64,000 nt of DNA, taken from contig NZ_MTQM01000009.1 of the NCBI RefSeq assembly GCF_001984105.1, forward strand, positions 1,302,001-1,366,000, given 5' to 3'. A program made the translations under genes and the position numbers. Under the pieces are notes generated by a model. It searched no databases. It was not told the origin of the DNA and saw only the letters and a program-made list of their open reading frames with translations. Position 1 is the stretch's first letter. Every line of letters begins with the position of its first letter. This document shows, piece by piece, positions 26,491 to 35,364 of the stretch. This DNA comes from Microbacterium sp. CSI-V (GTDB taxonomy: Bacteria; Actinomycetota; Actinomycetes; Actinomycetales; Microbacteriaceae).

Positions 26491-27990
26491 TCAGGCGACC
26501 TGGACCTTCTTGGTCCACCCCTTGGTCAGCTCGCGCGCGGCGGTCCAGCCCTCGTAGCGGGAGTCGGCCTCGTCACGGCTCATCTGCGGCTCGAAGACCC
26601 GGTCGACGACCCACTTGGACTCGAGCTCCTCGAGGCTGGAGTACACGCCGGTGGTGAGACCGGCGAGCAGCATGGCTCCGAAGATGGTGGCCTCGGCGTT
26701 CTTCGGCCGGATCACGGGCACCCCGAGCATGTCGGCCTGCAGCTGGCACAGCAGGTTGTTCTTCACGGCGCCGCCGTCCACGCGGAGCTCGGGGATGGTG
26801 AGGTCGGAACCCGCCAGCGCCGCCTCGACCACGTCGCGGGTCTGGAAGACCATCGACTCCACGGCCGCGCGGATGATGTGCAGGCGGTTGGTGGAGTTGC
26901 TCATGCCGATGAGGGCCGCGCGCGCGTACGGGTCCCACGTGGGTGCCGCGAGTCCCGTGAAGGCGGGGATGAGGTATACGCCCTGCGTGTCCGGAACCTG
27001 CCCGGCGTACCACTCGCTGTCGGGCGCGGCGTGAATGAGCTGCATGTCGTCACGCAGCCACTGCATCGTCTTGCCCATCGCGAAGAGCACGCCCTCTACC
27101 TCGTACGCGGTCTGGCCCCGGACTCCCCACGCGAGGCTGGGGGTGAGTCCCTCGATGCGACGCGGGGTGCTGCCGCAGTTGATATTGAGGACGCCGGCGG
27201 TGCCGTAGGTCATCTTCACCTGGCCGGGCGTGAACGCGGCCTGGCCGAAGAGACCGGCCTGCTGGTCGCCGAGGTCGGAGCCGATGACGATCGGCGCGCC
27301 GAAGGTCGCCTCGATCGTGCCGAAGTTCGAGTCCGACGGGACGATCTCGGCGAGCATCCCGACGGGGATGTTGTAGTGGCCGAGGAGTTCCTCGTCCCAC
27401 TGCAGGGTCTCGAGGTTCATCATCATCGTGCGCGAGGCGTTGGAGTAGTCCGTCTTGAACGACTTCCGCCCGGTGAGGTTCCAGATGAGCCACGTGTCGA
27501 CGGTCCCGGCGAGCAGTTCGCCGCGTTCGGCCCGTCCCTGCGCGCCCGGAACCTGGTCGAGGATCCAACGGATCTTGGATGCCGTGTAGTACGCGTCGGG
27601 GATGAGACCGGTGCGCTCCTGGATGAGGTCGCCGATTCCGGCGTCCACCCAGCCCTGCACGATGTCGACGGAGTGCCGCGAGGCCCAGACGATGGCGTTG
27701 TAGATCGGGCGGCCGGTCTCCTTGTCCCAGACGATGCCGGTCTCTCGCTGGTTGGTGAGCCCGACCCCCGAGAGCTGGTCGGGGGTGATGCCGGCGTCGC
27801 GGAGCGCGGCGCGGATGACCTCGAGCTGCGTGTTGAGGATCTGCATCGGGTCGTGCTCGATCCAGCCGGGCCGCGGGTAGATCTGCGTCAGCTCGGCCTG
27901 ACCGAACCCGACGACGTTGGTGTCCTCGTCGATGACGAAGGCACGCGCGCTCGTGGTTCCTTCGTCGATTCCCAGCAGGTATTTGACCAT
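26491..27990 (-). CDS. glpK: FGGY carbohydrate kinase, glycerol-kinase-like (copy 2)
   Basis: A 499-aa paralogue of copy 1, closely similar throughout, with the same NQRE, Trp102 and GDQQAGLFGQ. It keeps Tyr134 but has the same Phe-to-Val change at 267 (TYGTAGV). ATG 27990 is chosen because GGGAG lies eight bases upstream; a GTG four codons earlier is possible. It is divergent from the membrane-protein operon, with a GntR-regulon box between. Two tandem near-paralogues suggest either dosage or two related substrates. Confidence 0.88.
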   Translation of the reverse strand: MVKYLLGIDEGTTSARAFVIDEDTNVVGFGQAELTQIYPRPGWIEHDPMQILNTQLEVIRAALRDAGITPDQLSGVGLTNQRETGIVWDKETGRPIYNAIVWASRHSVDIVQGWVDAGIGDLIQERTGLIPDAYYTASKIRWILDQVPGAQGRAERGELLAGTVDTWLIWNLTGRKSFKTDYSNASRTMMMNLETLQWDEELLGHYNIPVGMLAEIVPSDSNFGTIEATFGAPIVIGSDLGDQQAGLFGQAAFTPGQVKMTYGTAGVLNINCGSTPRRIEGLTPSLAWGVRGQTAYEVEGVLFAMGKTMQWLRDDMQLIHAAPDSEWYAGQVPDTQGVYLIPAFTGLAAPTWDPYARAALIGMSNSTNRLHIIRAAVESMVFQTRDVVEAALAGSDLTIPELRVDGGAVKNNLLCQLQADMLGVPVIRPKNAEATIFGAMLLAGLTTGVYSSLEELESKWVVDRVFEPQMSRDEADSRYEGWTAARELTKGWTKKVQVA

Positions 27991-28072
27991 GGGTGCTCCC
28001 ACTTCATCGTGTTGGAGGTGAATGCGTCGTCGGGCACGGGCACCGACGGCACGCTGAGGCTAATCTGGCATG

Positions 28073-28092
28073 CCTTGTATAGTCAAGTATTG
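28073..28092. promoter_or_regulatory. GntR-regulon box 4 (kinase / membrane-protein divergent promoter)
   Basis: CCTTGTATAGTCAAGTATTG in an otherwise GC-rich region, sharing the CCTTGTATA core with box 5 and CAAGTAT with boxes 2 and 3. Location fits control of kinase copy 2 leftward and the membrane protein-HAD-RuBisCO-like operon rightward. Confidence 0.7.
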
Positions 28093-28194
28093 CCCTGTAA
28101 GTCTCAGGTCTCTACTCTGTGATCCGGTCGGTAGCGCCCGACCGAAGGCTATCCCTTTCCGCGCACACAACGACGTGAAGCCAAGGACACACAT

Positions 28195-29139
28195 ATGGAC
28201 ATCGACCTCTTCTCGATCCTCGCCGCCGCCGCCGGCGGCTTCTTCGGCGCCGCCATCGGCGCCCTGCAGGCGTTCATCTTCACCGGGATCATGGTGCTCA
28301 TCGGGCTCGTGAGCCTGATCGCCGATCCCTCCTCGCCGATCCTCGGCTCGATCGCGTTCGGCCCCGCGTTCGGCCCGCACATCTCGTTCGCCGGCGGTGT
28401 GGCCGCCGCCGCATACGCCGCCCGCAAGCACGACCTCCTCGGCAAGGACATCGTCACGCCGCTGGCGAAGTTCGCCCAGCCCGACGTCCTGCTCGTCGGC
28501 GCGCTCTTCGGCGTGTTCGGCTACTTCCTCCAGAAGGTCGTGGCGATCATCCCGTGGTTCGGCACCCACACCGACGCGGTCGCCGTCACCGTCCTGACGT
28601 CCGCACTCCTCGCCCGGATCGTCTTCGGTCGCAAGGGCGTCTTCGCCCGCAACTCGTCCGGGGCGAGCGGCTGGGCGGCCTACTCGCCGTCGGACGAGGG
28701 GCGCTGGATCGAGGGGCAGGAGAGGTTCGTCCCGAACACCGTGCTCGGCCTCTTCGTCGGCGGACTCGGCGCCTTCGTCGCCATCACCATCGCGCAGAAC
28801 GTCCCGTCGATCGCCGGGAGCGCCGCGACGTTCATGTTTGGCGTCTCGGCGGTGTCGCTGATCTTCCTGACGATCGGCATCCCGGTCCCGGTGACCCACC
28901 ACATCACGCTGCCGGCGGGCGTCGCCGCGGTCACGTTCCTCCCCATCGTGGGCGGGCAGGCCTGGGCTGCCATGCTGATCGGCATCGTCGCGGGCGTCCT
29001 GGGCGCATGGATCGCGGAGGTCTTCGCGCGTCTGTGGCTGGCCCACGGCGACACCCACATCGACCCGCCCGCCGCGGCGATCTGGCCGGTGACGACCCTC
29101 GTCCTGGGCGTCGCCGCCCTCTTCCCGGCGGTGAGCTGA
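28195..29139 (+). CDS. Unknown multi-pass membrane protein, possible transporter
   Basis: A 314-aa integral membrane protein with about eight hydrophobic segments, many Gly/Ala-rich (AAAAGGFFGAAIGAL, AGVAAVTFLPIVGGQAWAAM), and a hydrophilic central loop near residues 145-180. I do not recognise the family. It heads a three-gene operon with a HAD hydrolase (3 bases later) and a RuBisCO-like protein, so the likely role is uptake of the pathway substrate. No other transporter is present in the 15-35 kb regulon, which supports that inference but does not prove it. Confidence 0.75.
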   Translation: MDIDLFSILAAAAGGFFGAAIGALQAFIFTGIMVLIGLVSLIADPSSPILGSIAFGPAFGPHISFAGGVAAAAYAARKHDLLGKDIVTPLAKFAQPDVLLVGALFGVFGYFLQKVVAIIPWFGTHTDAVAVTVLTSALLARIVFGRKGVFARNSSGASGWAAYSPSDEGRWIEGQERFVPNTVLGLFVGGLGAFVAITIAQNVPSIAGSAATFMFGVSAVSLIFLTIGIPVPVTHHITLPAGVAAVTFLPIVGGQAWAAMLIGIVAGVLGAWIAEVFARLWLAHGDTHIDPPAAAIWPVTTLVLGVAALFPAVS

Positions 29140-29142
29140 CAC

Positions 29143-29973
29143 ATGCCGCACGAGACCGGGACCCTGCACCGCATCGACGCCGTCGCCCTGGACGTCGACG
29201 GCACCATCGCGGGCGCCGACCACGTCGTCAGCGCGCGCACCGCCGCCGCGATCGCCGCGGTCCGCGACGCGGGGATCCCGGTCTTCCTCCTCACCGGCCG
29301 GTCGCGCCGCAGCGTGCTCGGACTCGCGCGAGAGCTCGGCCTGCGCAACCGCGTGGCCGCAGCGAACGGCTCGGTCGCCTTCGACCCCGTCACGGACGAG
29401 GACACGCGCGTGGCGACGATGTCCCCCGCGGACGTCGCGGCGGCCGTCGCGCTCCACCGCTCCACCGGGCTCGCCCTGACGTGGTGGGAGCGCGACACGA
29501 TCTGGGTGGATGCCGCCGGCCTCGCCGCGGACGAGTTGATCGCCCTGGGCGAGGCCCCCGACGCCATCCGGGTCGGCGACCCGAGCGGGATCCGTCCGGA
29601 TACCACCCTGAAGATGATGCTCCACGGCACGCCCGGCGCCCTCGACGCCGCGGCACCCGAGGTACGCGCCGCCCTCCCGGACGCGGCACGCTCCATGGAC
29701 ACGTTCTGGGAGTTCGTGGCCCCGGACGCCCACAAGTGGGCCGCGCTGCAGCACCTGCTCGACGGGCGGATCGACCCCGCGCACGTGCTCGGCATCGGCG
29801 ACGGCGGCAACGACGTCCCGTGGCTGAGCCGCATCGGACACCCCGTCGCGATGGGCAACGCCCGCGACGAGGTCAAAGCGCTGGCCCGCCACCACACGCT
29901 CCACCACGCGGACGACGGCGCCGCGGTGGTCCTCGAAGAACTCGCCGCTCGACTCCCCCGCCCGCGACGCTGA
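29143..29973 (+). CDS. HAD phosphatase, Cof type (HAD-IIB)
   Basis: A 276-aa HAD-IIB hydrolase: motif I AVALDVDGTIAG, motif II FLLTGRSRRS, Lys in APDAHKWAAL and motif IV IGDGGNDVPWL. Members dephosphorylate sugar phosphates such as erythrose 4-phosphate or flavin/pyridoxal phosphates. Start ATG 29143 is three bases after the membrane-protein stop and the gene is ten bases before the RuBisCO-like gene, so all three are co-translated. It is the third HAD phosphatase in this regulon. Confidence 0.88.
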   Translation: MPHETGTLHRIDAVALDVDGTIAGADHVVSARTAAAIAAVRDAGIPVFLLTGRSRRSVLGLARELGLRNRVAAANGSVAFDPVTDEDTRVATMSPADVAAAVALHRSTGLALTWWERDTIWVDAAGLAADELIALGEAPDAIRVGDPSGIRPDTTLKMMLHGTPGALDAAAPEVRAALPDAARSMDTFWEFVAPDAHKWAALQHLLDGRIDPAHVLGIGDGGNDVPWLSRIGHPVAMGNARDEVKALARHHTLHHADDGAAVVLEELAARLPRPRR

Positions 29974-29983
29974 AGGATCACTC

Positions 29984-31261
29984 ATGCCCTCCCCCCTGGA
30001 CCTGTTCGCCCTGCCCGAGACCCTCCGCGACAGCGACCACGTGATCGCGACCTACGTGCTGGATCTGCCCGCCGAGGCCGACGCCCTCGCCCGCGCCACA
30101 CGCTTCGCCGTGGGGCAGACGATCGGCACGTGGCTCCCCGTTCCCGGGATCACCGACGACATGCGGGCGCGGCACGAGGCCCGGGTGGTGAGCGTCTACA
30201 GCCTGCCGCCCTCCGACACCACCCGCCTCGACGACCCCGCACGCATCGGCTACGTCCTGCGCGTCGCGGTGCCCACCATCAACTTCGGCGCCTCGCTGCC
30301 GATGCTGTTGACCACGCTCCTCGGCAACGACTCCTCCACCTCGGTCGAGGCCAAGCTCGTCGACCTCGAGCTGCCGGAATCGTTCAGCGACCGCTTCGCC
30401 GGCCCGTCCTTCGGCGTCGAGGGGCTGCGCCGCCTCACCGGCGTGCACGACCGCCCGCTGCTGCTCAACATGCTGAAGCCGTGCGCCGGAATGCCCCCGG
30501 AGGTCGCGCGCGAGGTGTTCCTCCAGACCGCGCTCGGCGGCATCGACCTCATCAAGGACGACGAACTCACCGCCGATCCCGAGTACTCCCCCGTCGTCGA
30601 GCGCGTCCGCCTGTTCACGCGCGCCGCGCGGGAGGCCGCCCAGGAGACCGGCATCGAGACGATCTACATCCCCAACGTGACCGATCGACCCGATCGCATG
30701 CTCGACACCGCCCGTCGGGCCGTGGATGCCGGAGCCCGAGCCGTCATGGCGACCTACGCCACGGTCGGCTACGGCTCGCTGGAAGCGCTCGCCGAGACGG
30801 TCGACGTGCCCGTGCTGGCCCACTTCGCCGGTGCCGCCCCGTACTTCGAGGGACCGTCGACGGGCATGAGCGCTCCGCTCGCGATGGGCCTGCTCCCGCG
30901 CCTCGCCGGGGCCGATTTGGCGCTGGTCAGCACGCCGTACGGCGGTGCGACCATCCGCTCGCTGCCCTACCTGCGGACGGTTCACCAGATGCTGCTCCCC
31001 CGGCCGGGTCTCGCGCCGACGATGCCCGTCATCGGCGGCGGCGTCCACCCGGGAACCGTGGAGCGCTACGTCTCCGAGCTCGGCACCGACATCGTGCTCG
31101 GGGCCGGCGGCGCGATCCAGGGCCATCCCGGCAGAGCGGCCGCGGGCGTGCGCGCGATGCGCCGCGCGATCGACGCCGCCGTCGCCGGCACACCCGTGGA
31201 GGAGGCCGCGGCCGAGACGCCCGAACTCCGCGCCGCGATCGACGCGTGGGGCGTGCTCTGA
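29984..31261 (+). CDS. RuBisCO-like protein (non-carboxylating), function unknown
   Basis: A 425-aa RuBisCO large-subunit-fold protein. Retained: Lys165 (LKP), the metal-site motif GGIDLIKDDE with Lys191 (carbamylation site), Asp193 and Glu194, His280, and the C-terminal phosphate loop GAGGAIQGHP (373-382). Loop 6 lacks the catalytic Lys (GGGVHPG at 351-357), so it is not expected to fix CO2. Known members of this superfamily tautomerise, isomerise, decarboxylate or transcarboxylate sugar-phosphate-like substrates, e.g. in the 3-oxo-isoapionate routes. Placement with kinases, HADs and a TPI-like isomerase supports a branched- or tetrose-phosphate step. Start ATG 29984 follows GAAGGA. Confidence 0.9.
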   Translation: MPSPLDLFALPETLRDSDHVIATYVLDLPAEADALARATRFAVGQTIGTWLPVPGITDDMRARHEARVVSVYSLPPSDTTRLDDPARIGYVLRVAVPTINFGASLPMLLTTLLGNDSSTSVEAKLVDLELPESFSDRFAGPSFGVEGLRRLTGVHDRPLLLNMLKPCAGMPPEVAREVFLQTALGGIDLIKDDELTADPEYSPVVERVRLFTRAAREAAQETGIETIYIPNVTDRPDRMLDTARRAVDAGARAVMATYATVGYGSLEALAETVDVPVLAHFAGAAPYFEGPSTGMSAPLAMGLLPRLAGADLALVSTPYGGATIRSLPYLRTVHQMLLPRPGLAPTMPVIGGGVHPGTVERYVSELGTDIVLGAGGAIQGHPGRAAAGVRAMRRAIDAAVAGTPVEEAAAETPELRAAIDAWGVL

Positions 31262-31341
31262 CCCACGGCGGTGTCTCCGCGGGGCCGGGACGACGGACGC
31301 GGGGGCGGCGCGACGCGCGTGCACCGGGCCGCCCCGCCCCG

Positions 31342-32109
31342 TCAGGCCGACCGCACCTCGGCGATCGTGGCGAGGAAGCCCGCGGCATCCACTCCGGCCC
31401 GTCCGAGGAAGACACCGTCCGGGATGCCGTGCGGCAGCGAGGCGGCGCGACCGGCGGCCGCGATGGCCGCGAACGTCCCCGGCCCGGCGCTCCCGCCGTA
31501 GATCACGCGCACGGGACCCGACCGCTCGGCCAGCAGCTCGCGCAGGCGCGCGATCACCCCGACGACGTGCGCGGGCGGGGCCGGTTTGGTGGCCCCGATG
31601 GCCCACGTGGGTTCGTAGGCCACCACGACGGGCGCGTCCGCGGGGATGCCGGCGAACGCCGCGTCCAGCTGCGGCCGGATGACACGTTCCGGGTCCGCCC
31701 CGCGCTCGGGCTCGCCGACGATGAGGACCGGCGCGATGCCGGCCTCGGCGGCGGTGCGCGCCTTGGCCCCGAAGATCTCGGGCGTCTCCGCGAAGTACCG
31801 CACCCGCTCGGGGTGGCCGATCATCGCGACGCGGGCGCCGAGGCCCGCGAGGAGGTCGGCGTTGTCCTCGCCCGTGTAGGCACCGCTCGGGTAGGCCGAG
31901 ACGTCCTGGGTGCCGACGACCACGCCCAGCGGGGCGAGCGCGTCGACGCCGCGCGTGAGGAGTGCGGCCGGCAGGCAGACGAAGACGCCCTCGCCGCGCT
32001 CCGGCGTGCGTTCGAGGCCTGCGCGCAGGGCGTCGAGCCAGGCGCCGGCCGTCTCACCGGTCAAGTAGCTCTTCGGGCTGCAGCCGACCATGGTCGCGGG
32101 CAGGGACAT
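31342..32109 (-). CDS. Triosephosphate-isomerase-like sugar-phosphate isomerase
   Basis: A 255-aa TIM-family enzyme. The catalytic triad is conserved: Lys13 (CSPKSYL), His99 (IGHPERVRYF) and Glu166 (AYEPTWAIGA). The usual GNWKMN start is replaced by GCSPKS (Asn to Ser before Lys) and SERR by PERV. These divergences are seen in TPI relatives acting on tetrulose phosphates, so L-erythrulose 1-phosphate isomerase-like activity is as likely as canonical TPI. Start ATG 32109 has GAGGAGG. It is divergent from the GlpD-like gene, with a GntR-regulon box between. Confidence 0.85.
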   Translation of the reverse strand: MSLPATMVGCSPKSYLTGETAGAWLDALRAGLERTPERGEGVFVCLPAALLTRGVDALAPLGVVVGTQDVSAYPSGAYTGEDNADLLAGLGARVAMIGHPERVRYFAETPEIFGAKARTAAEAGIAPVLIVGEPERGADPERVIRPQLDAAFAGIPADAPVVVAYEPTWAIGATKPAPPAHVVGVIARLRELLAERSGPVRVIYGGSAGPGTFAAIAAAGRAASLPHGIPDGVFLGRAGVDAAGFLATIAEVRSA

Positions 32110-32158
32110 GAGACCTCCTCGTCGCTCCGGGCCGGCATCCACGCTCTCCCGAAGTTGT

Positions 32159-32180
32159 GTATCCTTGTATATACATCTTA
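32159..32180. promoter_or_regulatory. GntR-regulon box 5 (TPI-like / glpD-like divergent promoter)
   Basis: ATCCTTGTATATACATCTTA, nearly identical in its core to box 1 (CTTGTATATACAT). It contains the perfect palindrome GTATATAC. Placed midway between the two divergent starts. Confidence 0.75.
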
Positions 32181-32226
32181 GGTGCACCCGCGCCGCTCAT
32201 GTCACCGTCAATGGAGAACGAGACAT

Positions 32227-33903
32227 ATGACCAGCTTCTCTCGCGCCGACGCCGCGCAGCTGACCGGCCGGACCTTCGACGTCCTCGTCGTGGGAGGAGG
32301 CATCAACGGTGTCGCGATCGCCCGCGACGCCGCCACCCGCGGGCTGTCCGTCGCCCTCATCGAACGCGGCGACCTCGCCGTGGGCACCTCGTCCTGGAAC
32401 AGCCGCCTGATCCACGGCGGCCTCCGGTACCTCGAGCACGGCGAGATCCCCCTCGTGTACGAGTCCCTTCACGATCGCGAATGCCTCTTCCGCATCGCGC
32501 CGCACCTGGTGACCCCGCTGCCCTTCGTGGTGCCGCTGTACGGCCACAACCACCTCCCCGGGTGGATGTTCCGGATCGGCCTGGTCATGTACGACATCCT
32601 GTCGCTGCGGAAGTCCGTCCCGGCCCACCGCTACCTGAGCCGCAAGGCCATCGACACCGAGCTCCCCGGCCTCGACAAGGACCGCCTCTCCGGCGCGGTC
32701 CGCTACTACGACGGGCAGGTCACCTACCCCGAGCGCCTCGTCATCGAGACCGCCCTGTCGGCGGCCGACGCCGGCGCGGTCATCGGCACCTACATCGAGG
32801 CATCCGACATCCTGCGCGAGGGCACCCGCGTGGTCGGCGTCTCGGCGCGCGACCTCCTGACCGACGAGACCTTCGAGATCCGCGCGAGCGCCGTCGTCAA
32901 CGCCGCCGGCCCCTGGGTCGACGAGCTCGGCCAGAAGCTCGGGATGCCGCGGCAGATCGGCGGCACGACGGGGACGCACTTCGTGGTCGACGCCTTCCCC
33001 GGCGCACCCGACGCCTGCATCTACTTCGAGGCGCGGTCGGACAACCGCGCGATCCTCGTGATCCCGTGGAACGGCCGGTACCTCATCGGCACCACCGACG
33101 ACCGGTTCGACGGCGACCCGGGCGCCGTCCGCGGCACCGACGACGAGGTCGCCTACCTCCTCGCCGAGACCAACCTGCTCATCCCGACGGCGAACCTCAC
33201 CGCCGACGACGTGCTCTTCACCTACACCGGCGTGCGCCCGCTGCCCTACCGACCCGGAGTCAAGGCCGGGAACATCCCGCGCAGCCACCTCATCCTCAGC
33301 CATGACGACGCTCCCGGTCTCGTGACGATCGTCGGGGGCAAGCTCACCCCGCACCTGAGCCTCGGGAAGCAGACGGTCGACAAGATCGCGCGCCACCTCG
33401 GGCGCACGCTGTCCCCCTCGCGGACGGCGCGGATGCCGCTCCCCGGGGCGGTGTCCGATCGCTGGTCGGGTGCGACCCAGGCGCGCCAGCGCCTGTCCGC
33501 CACTCTCCCGTGGGAGCCCGCGCTCGCCGAGCGACTCGTCGACGTGTACGGCGCCGGTGCGGCGGCCATCCGGGATCTCGCGGCGACGGATCCCCGCGCC
33601 GCCGAGGTGTTCGGCCACGGGCGCGGCGCCGTCGTCGCGGCCGAGGTGCTCCACGCGATCCGGGCCGAGGGCGCGGCCACCCTCGTCGACATCCTGCACC
33701 GGCGCACACTCGTGGGCCTGGAACCCGCCCTCGGGACCGACGTCGAGCGACCCGTGGCCGAACTGGCCGCGCGCGAACTCGGCTGGGACCGGGCGCGGAT
33801 CGCGGCGGAACTCGCCGCGCAGCGGACGTACATCGAGCGGCTGCAGGGCGGAGTCGCCCGCCCGCGGACGTCGGCCCCGACCACCGCAGAGACGAAGGGC
33901 TGA
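32227..33903 (+). CDS. glpD: FAD-dependent glycerol-3-phosphate dehydrogenase-like protein
   Basis: A 558-aa GlpD/GlpO-type flavoprotein. N-terminal FAD-binding [20 protein letters not shown] (about 19-38), the [14 protein letters not shown] segment of the active site, IVGGKLT near residue 370 and a C-terminal helical cap. It oxidises a polyol phosphate at C2, passing electrons to the membrane quinone pool. Glycerol 3-phosphate is the default substrate, but erythritol-type pathways use a homologue on a tetritol phosphate. Followed after four bases by E3. Confidence 0.9.
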   Translation: MTSFSRADAAQLTGRTFDVLVVGGGINGVAIARDAATRGLSVALIERGDLAVGTSSWNSRLIHGGLRYLEHGEIPLVYESLHDRECLFRIAPHLVTPLPFVVPLYGHNHLPGWMFRIGLVMYDILSLRKSVPAHRYLSRKAIDTELPGLDKDRLSGAVRYYDGQVTYPERLVIETALSAADAGAVIGTYIEASDILREGTRVVGVSARDLLTDETFEIRASAVVNAAGPWVDELGQKLGMPRQIGGTTGTHFVVDAFPGAPDACIYFEARSDNRAILVIPWNGRYLIGTTDDRFDGDPGAVRGTDDEVAYLLAETNLLIPTANLTADDVLFTYTGVRPLPYRPGVKAGNIPRSHLILSHDDAPGLVTIVGGKLTPHLSLGKQTVDKIARHLGRTLSPSRTARMPLPGAVSDRWSGATQARQRLSATLPWEPALAERLVDVYGAGAAAIRDLAATDPRAAEVFGHGRGAVVAAEVLHAIRAEGAATLVDILHRRTLVGLEPALGTDVERPVAELAARELGWDRARIAAELAAQRTYIERLQGGVARPRTSAPTTAETKG

Positions 33904-33907
33904 GTCC

Positions 33908-35305
33908 ATGCCTCATTACGATCTGGTCATTCTTGGTGCGGGTCCCGGCGGGTACGTCGCAGCCGTGCGCGGCGCGCAGCTGGGGCTGTCGGTCGCGGTC
34001 ATCGAAGAGAAGTACTGGGGCGGTGTGTGCCTCAACGTCGGCTGCATCCCCTCCAAGGCGCTGCTGCGCAACGCCGACCTCGCCCACACGTTCCACGCGA
34101 AGGCCGACCTGTTCGGCATCTCCGGCGACGTGCACTTCGACTTCGGCAAGGCCTTCGACCGCTCGCGCTCGGTCGCGGCCGGCCACGTCAAGGGCATCCA
34201 CTACCTGATGAAGAAGAACAAGGTCACCGAATACGAGGGCCGCGGACACTTCGTCGACGCCCACACGATCGACGTGACCAAGGCGGACGGCTCGAAGGAG
34301 CAGGTCACCTTCGACAACGTCATCATCGGCACCGGCTCCACGGTGCGGCTCCTCCCCGGCGTGACCCTCTCCGAGAACGTCGTGACCTACGAGGAGCAGA
34401 TCCTCACCCGCGACCTCCCCGGCTCGATCGTCATCGTCGGCGCCGGCGCGATCGGCATGGAGTTCGCGTACGTCCTGACGAACTACGGCGTGAAGGTCAC
34501 GATCATCGAGTTCCTCGACCGTGCCCTCCCGAACGAGGACGCCGAGGTCTCCAAGGAGATCCAGAAGCAGTACAAGGGCTACGGCGTCGACATCCTCACC
34601 TCCACCAAGGTCGAGTCGGTCACCGACCACGGCGACAAGGTCACCGTCACGTACACCGGCAAGGACGGTGCGCAGGGCTCCATCGACACCGACCGCGTGC
34701 TCATGTCGATCGGCTTCGCCCCCAAGGTCGACGGGTTCGGTCTGGAGAACACGGGCGTGAAGCTCACCGAGCGCGGCGCGATCGACATCGACGACCACAT
34801 GCGCACGAACGTCCCGCACATCTACGCCATCGGCGACGTCACCGCCAAGCTGCAGCTCGCGCACGTCGCCGAGGCGCAGGGCGTGGTCGCGGCCGAGACC
34901 ATCGCGGGCGCCGAGACGCAGACCCTCGGAGACTACCGCAACATGCCCCGCGCCACCTTCTGCAACCCGCAGGTCGCCTCCTTCGGCCTCACGGAGCAGC
35001 AGGCCCGCGACGCCGGCCACGACATCAAGGTCGCGAAGTTCCCCTTCTCGGCCAACGGCAAGGCGAACGGCCTGGGCGAGCCGGTCGGCTTCGTCAAGCT
35101 CGTCGCCGACGCCGAGACGCTCGAGCTCATCGGCGGCCACCTCATCGGCCCCGACGTGTCCGAGCTCCTCCCCGAGCTGACGCTGGCGCAGAAGTGGGAC
35201 CTCACCGCCCTCGAGGCGGCCCGCAACGTCCACACGCACCCGACGCTCTCGGAGGGCCTGCAGGAGGCCTTCCACGGCCTCGTCGGCCACATGATCAACC
35301 TCTGA
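33908..35305 (+). CDS. lpdA: Dihydrolipoamide dehydrogenase (E3)
   Basis: A 465-aa pyridine-nucleotide-disulphide oxidoreductase: FAD site [15 protein letters not shown], redox-active Cys41 and Cys46 (CLNVGC), NAD site [13 protein letters not shown], and the C-terminal [10 protein letters not shown] catalytic His-Glu. It reoxidises E2 lipoyl groups with NAD+. It is cotranscribed with the GlpD-like gene under box 5, so it is probably the E3 of the boxed E1-E2 operon 14 kb away. It could also be the general cellular E3. Confidence 0.95.
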   Translation: MPHYDLVILGAGPGGYVAAVRGAQLGLSVAVIEEKYWGGVCLNVGCIPSKALLRNADLAHTFHAKADLFGISGDVHFDFGKAFDRSRSVAAGHVKGIHYLMKKNKVTEYEGRGHFVDAHTIDVTKADGSKEQVTFDNVIIGTGSTVRLLPGVTLSENVVTYEEQILTRDLPGSIVIVGAGAIGMEFAYVLTNYGVKVTIIEFLDRALPNEDAEVSKEIQKQYKGYGVDILTSTKVESVTDHGDKVTVTYTGKDGAQGSIDTDRVLMSIGFAPKVDGFGLENTGVKLTERGAIDIDDHMRTNVPHIYAIGDVTAKLQLAHVAEAQGVVAAETIAGAETQTLGDYRNMPRATFCNPQVASFGLTEQQARDAGHDIKVAKFPFSANGKANGLGEPVGFVKLVADAETLELIGGHLIGPDVSELLPELTLAQKWDLTALEAARNVHTHPTLSEGLQEAFHGLVGHMINL

Positions 35306-35312
35306 TCCTCAG

Positions 35313-35354
35313 ACGACGAAAGCCCGCCCGGTTCGCCGGGCGGGCTTTCGTCGT
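35313..35354. terminator. Bidirectional terminator after lpdA
   Basis: Perfect 19-bp stem ACGACGAAAGCCCGCCCGG with complement and a stable TTCG tetraloop. It lies eight bases after lpdA and eleven bases before the convergent CYTH gene stop. Confidence 0.9.
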
Positions 35355-35364
35355 TCTCGAGAGG

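Noticed and set aside
29984..31261. True RuBisCO and CO2 fixation
   Set aside because: Loop 6 lacks the catalytic Lys and no phosphoribulokinase or small subunit is present; the protein can only be supported as RuBisCO-like.
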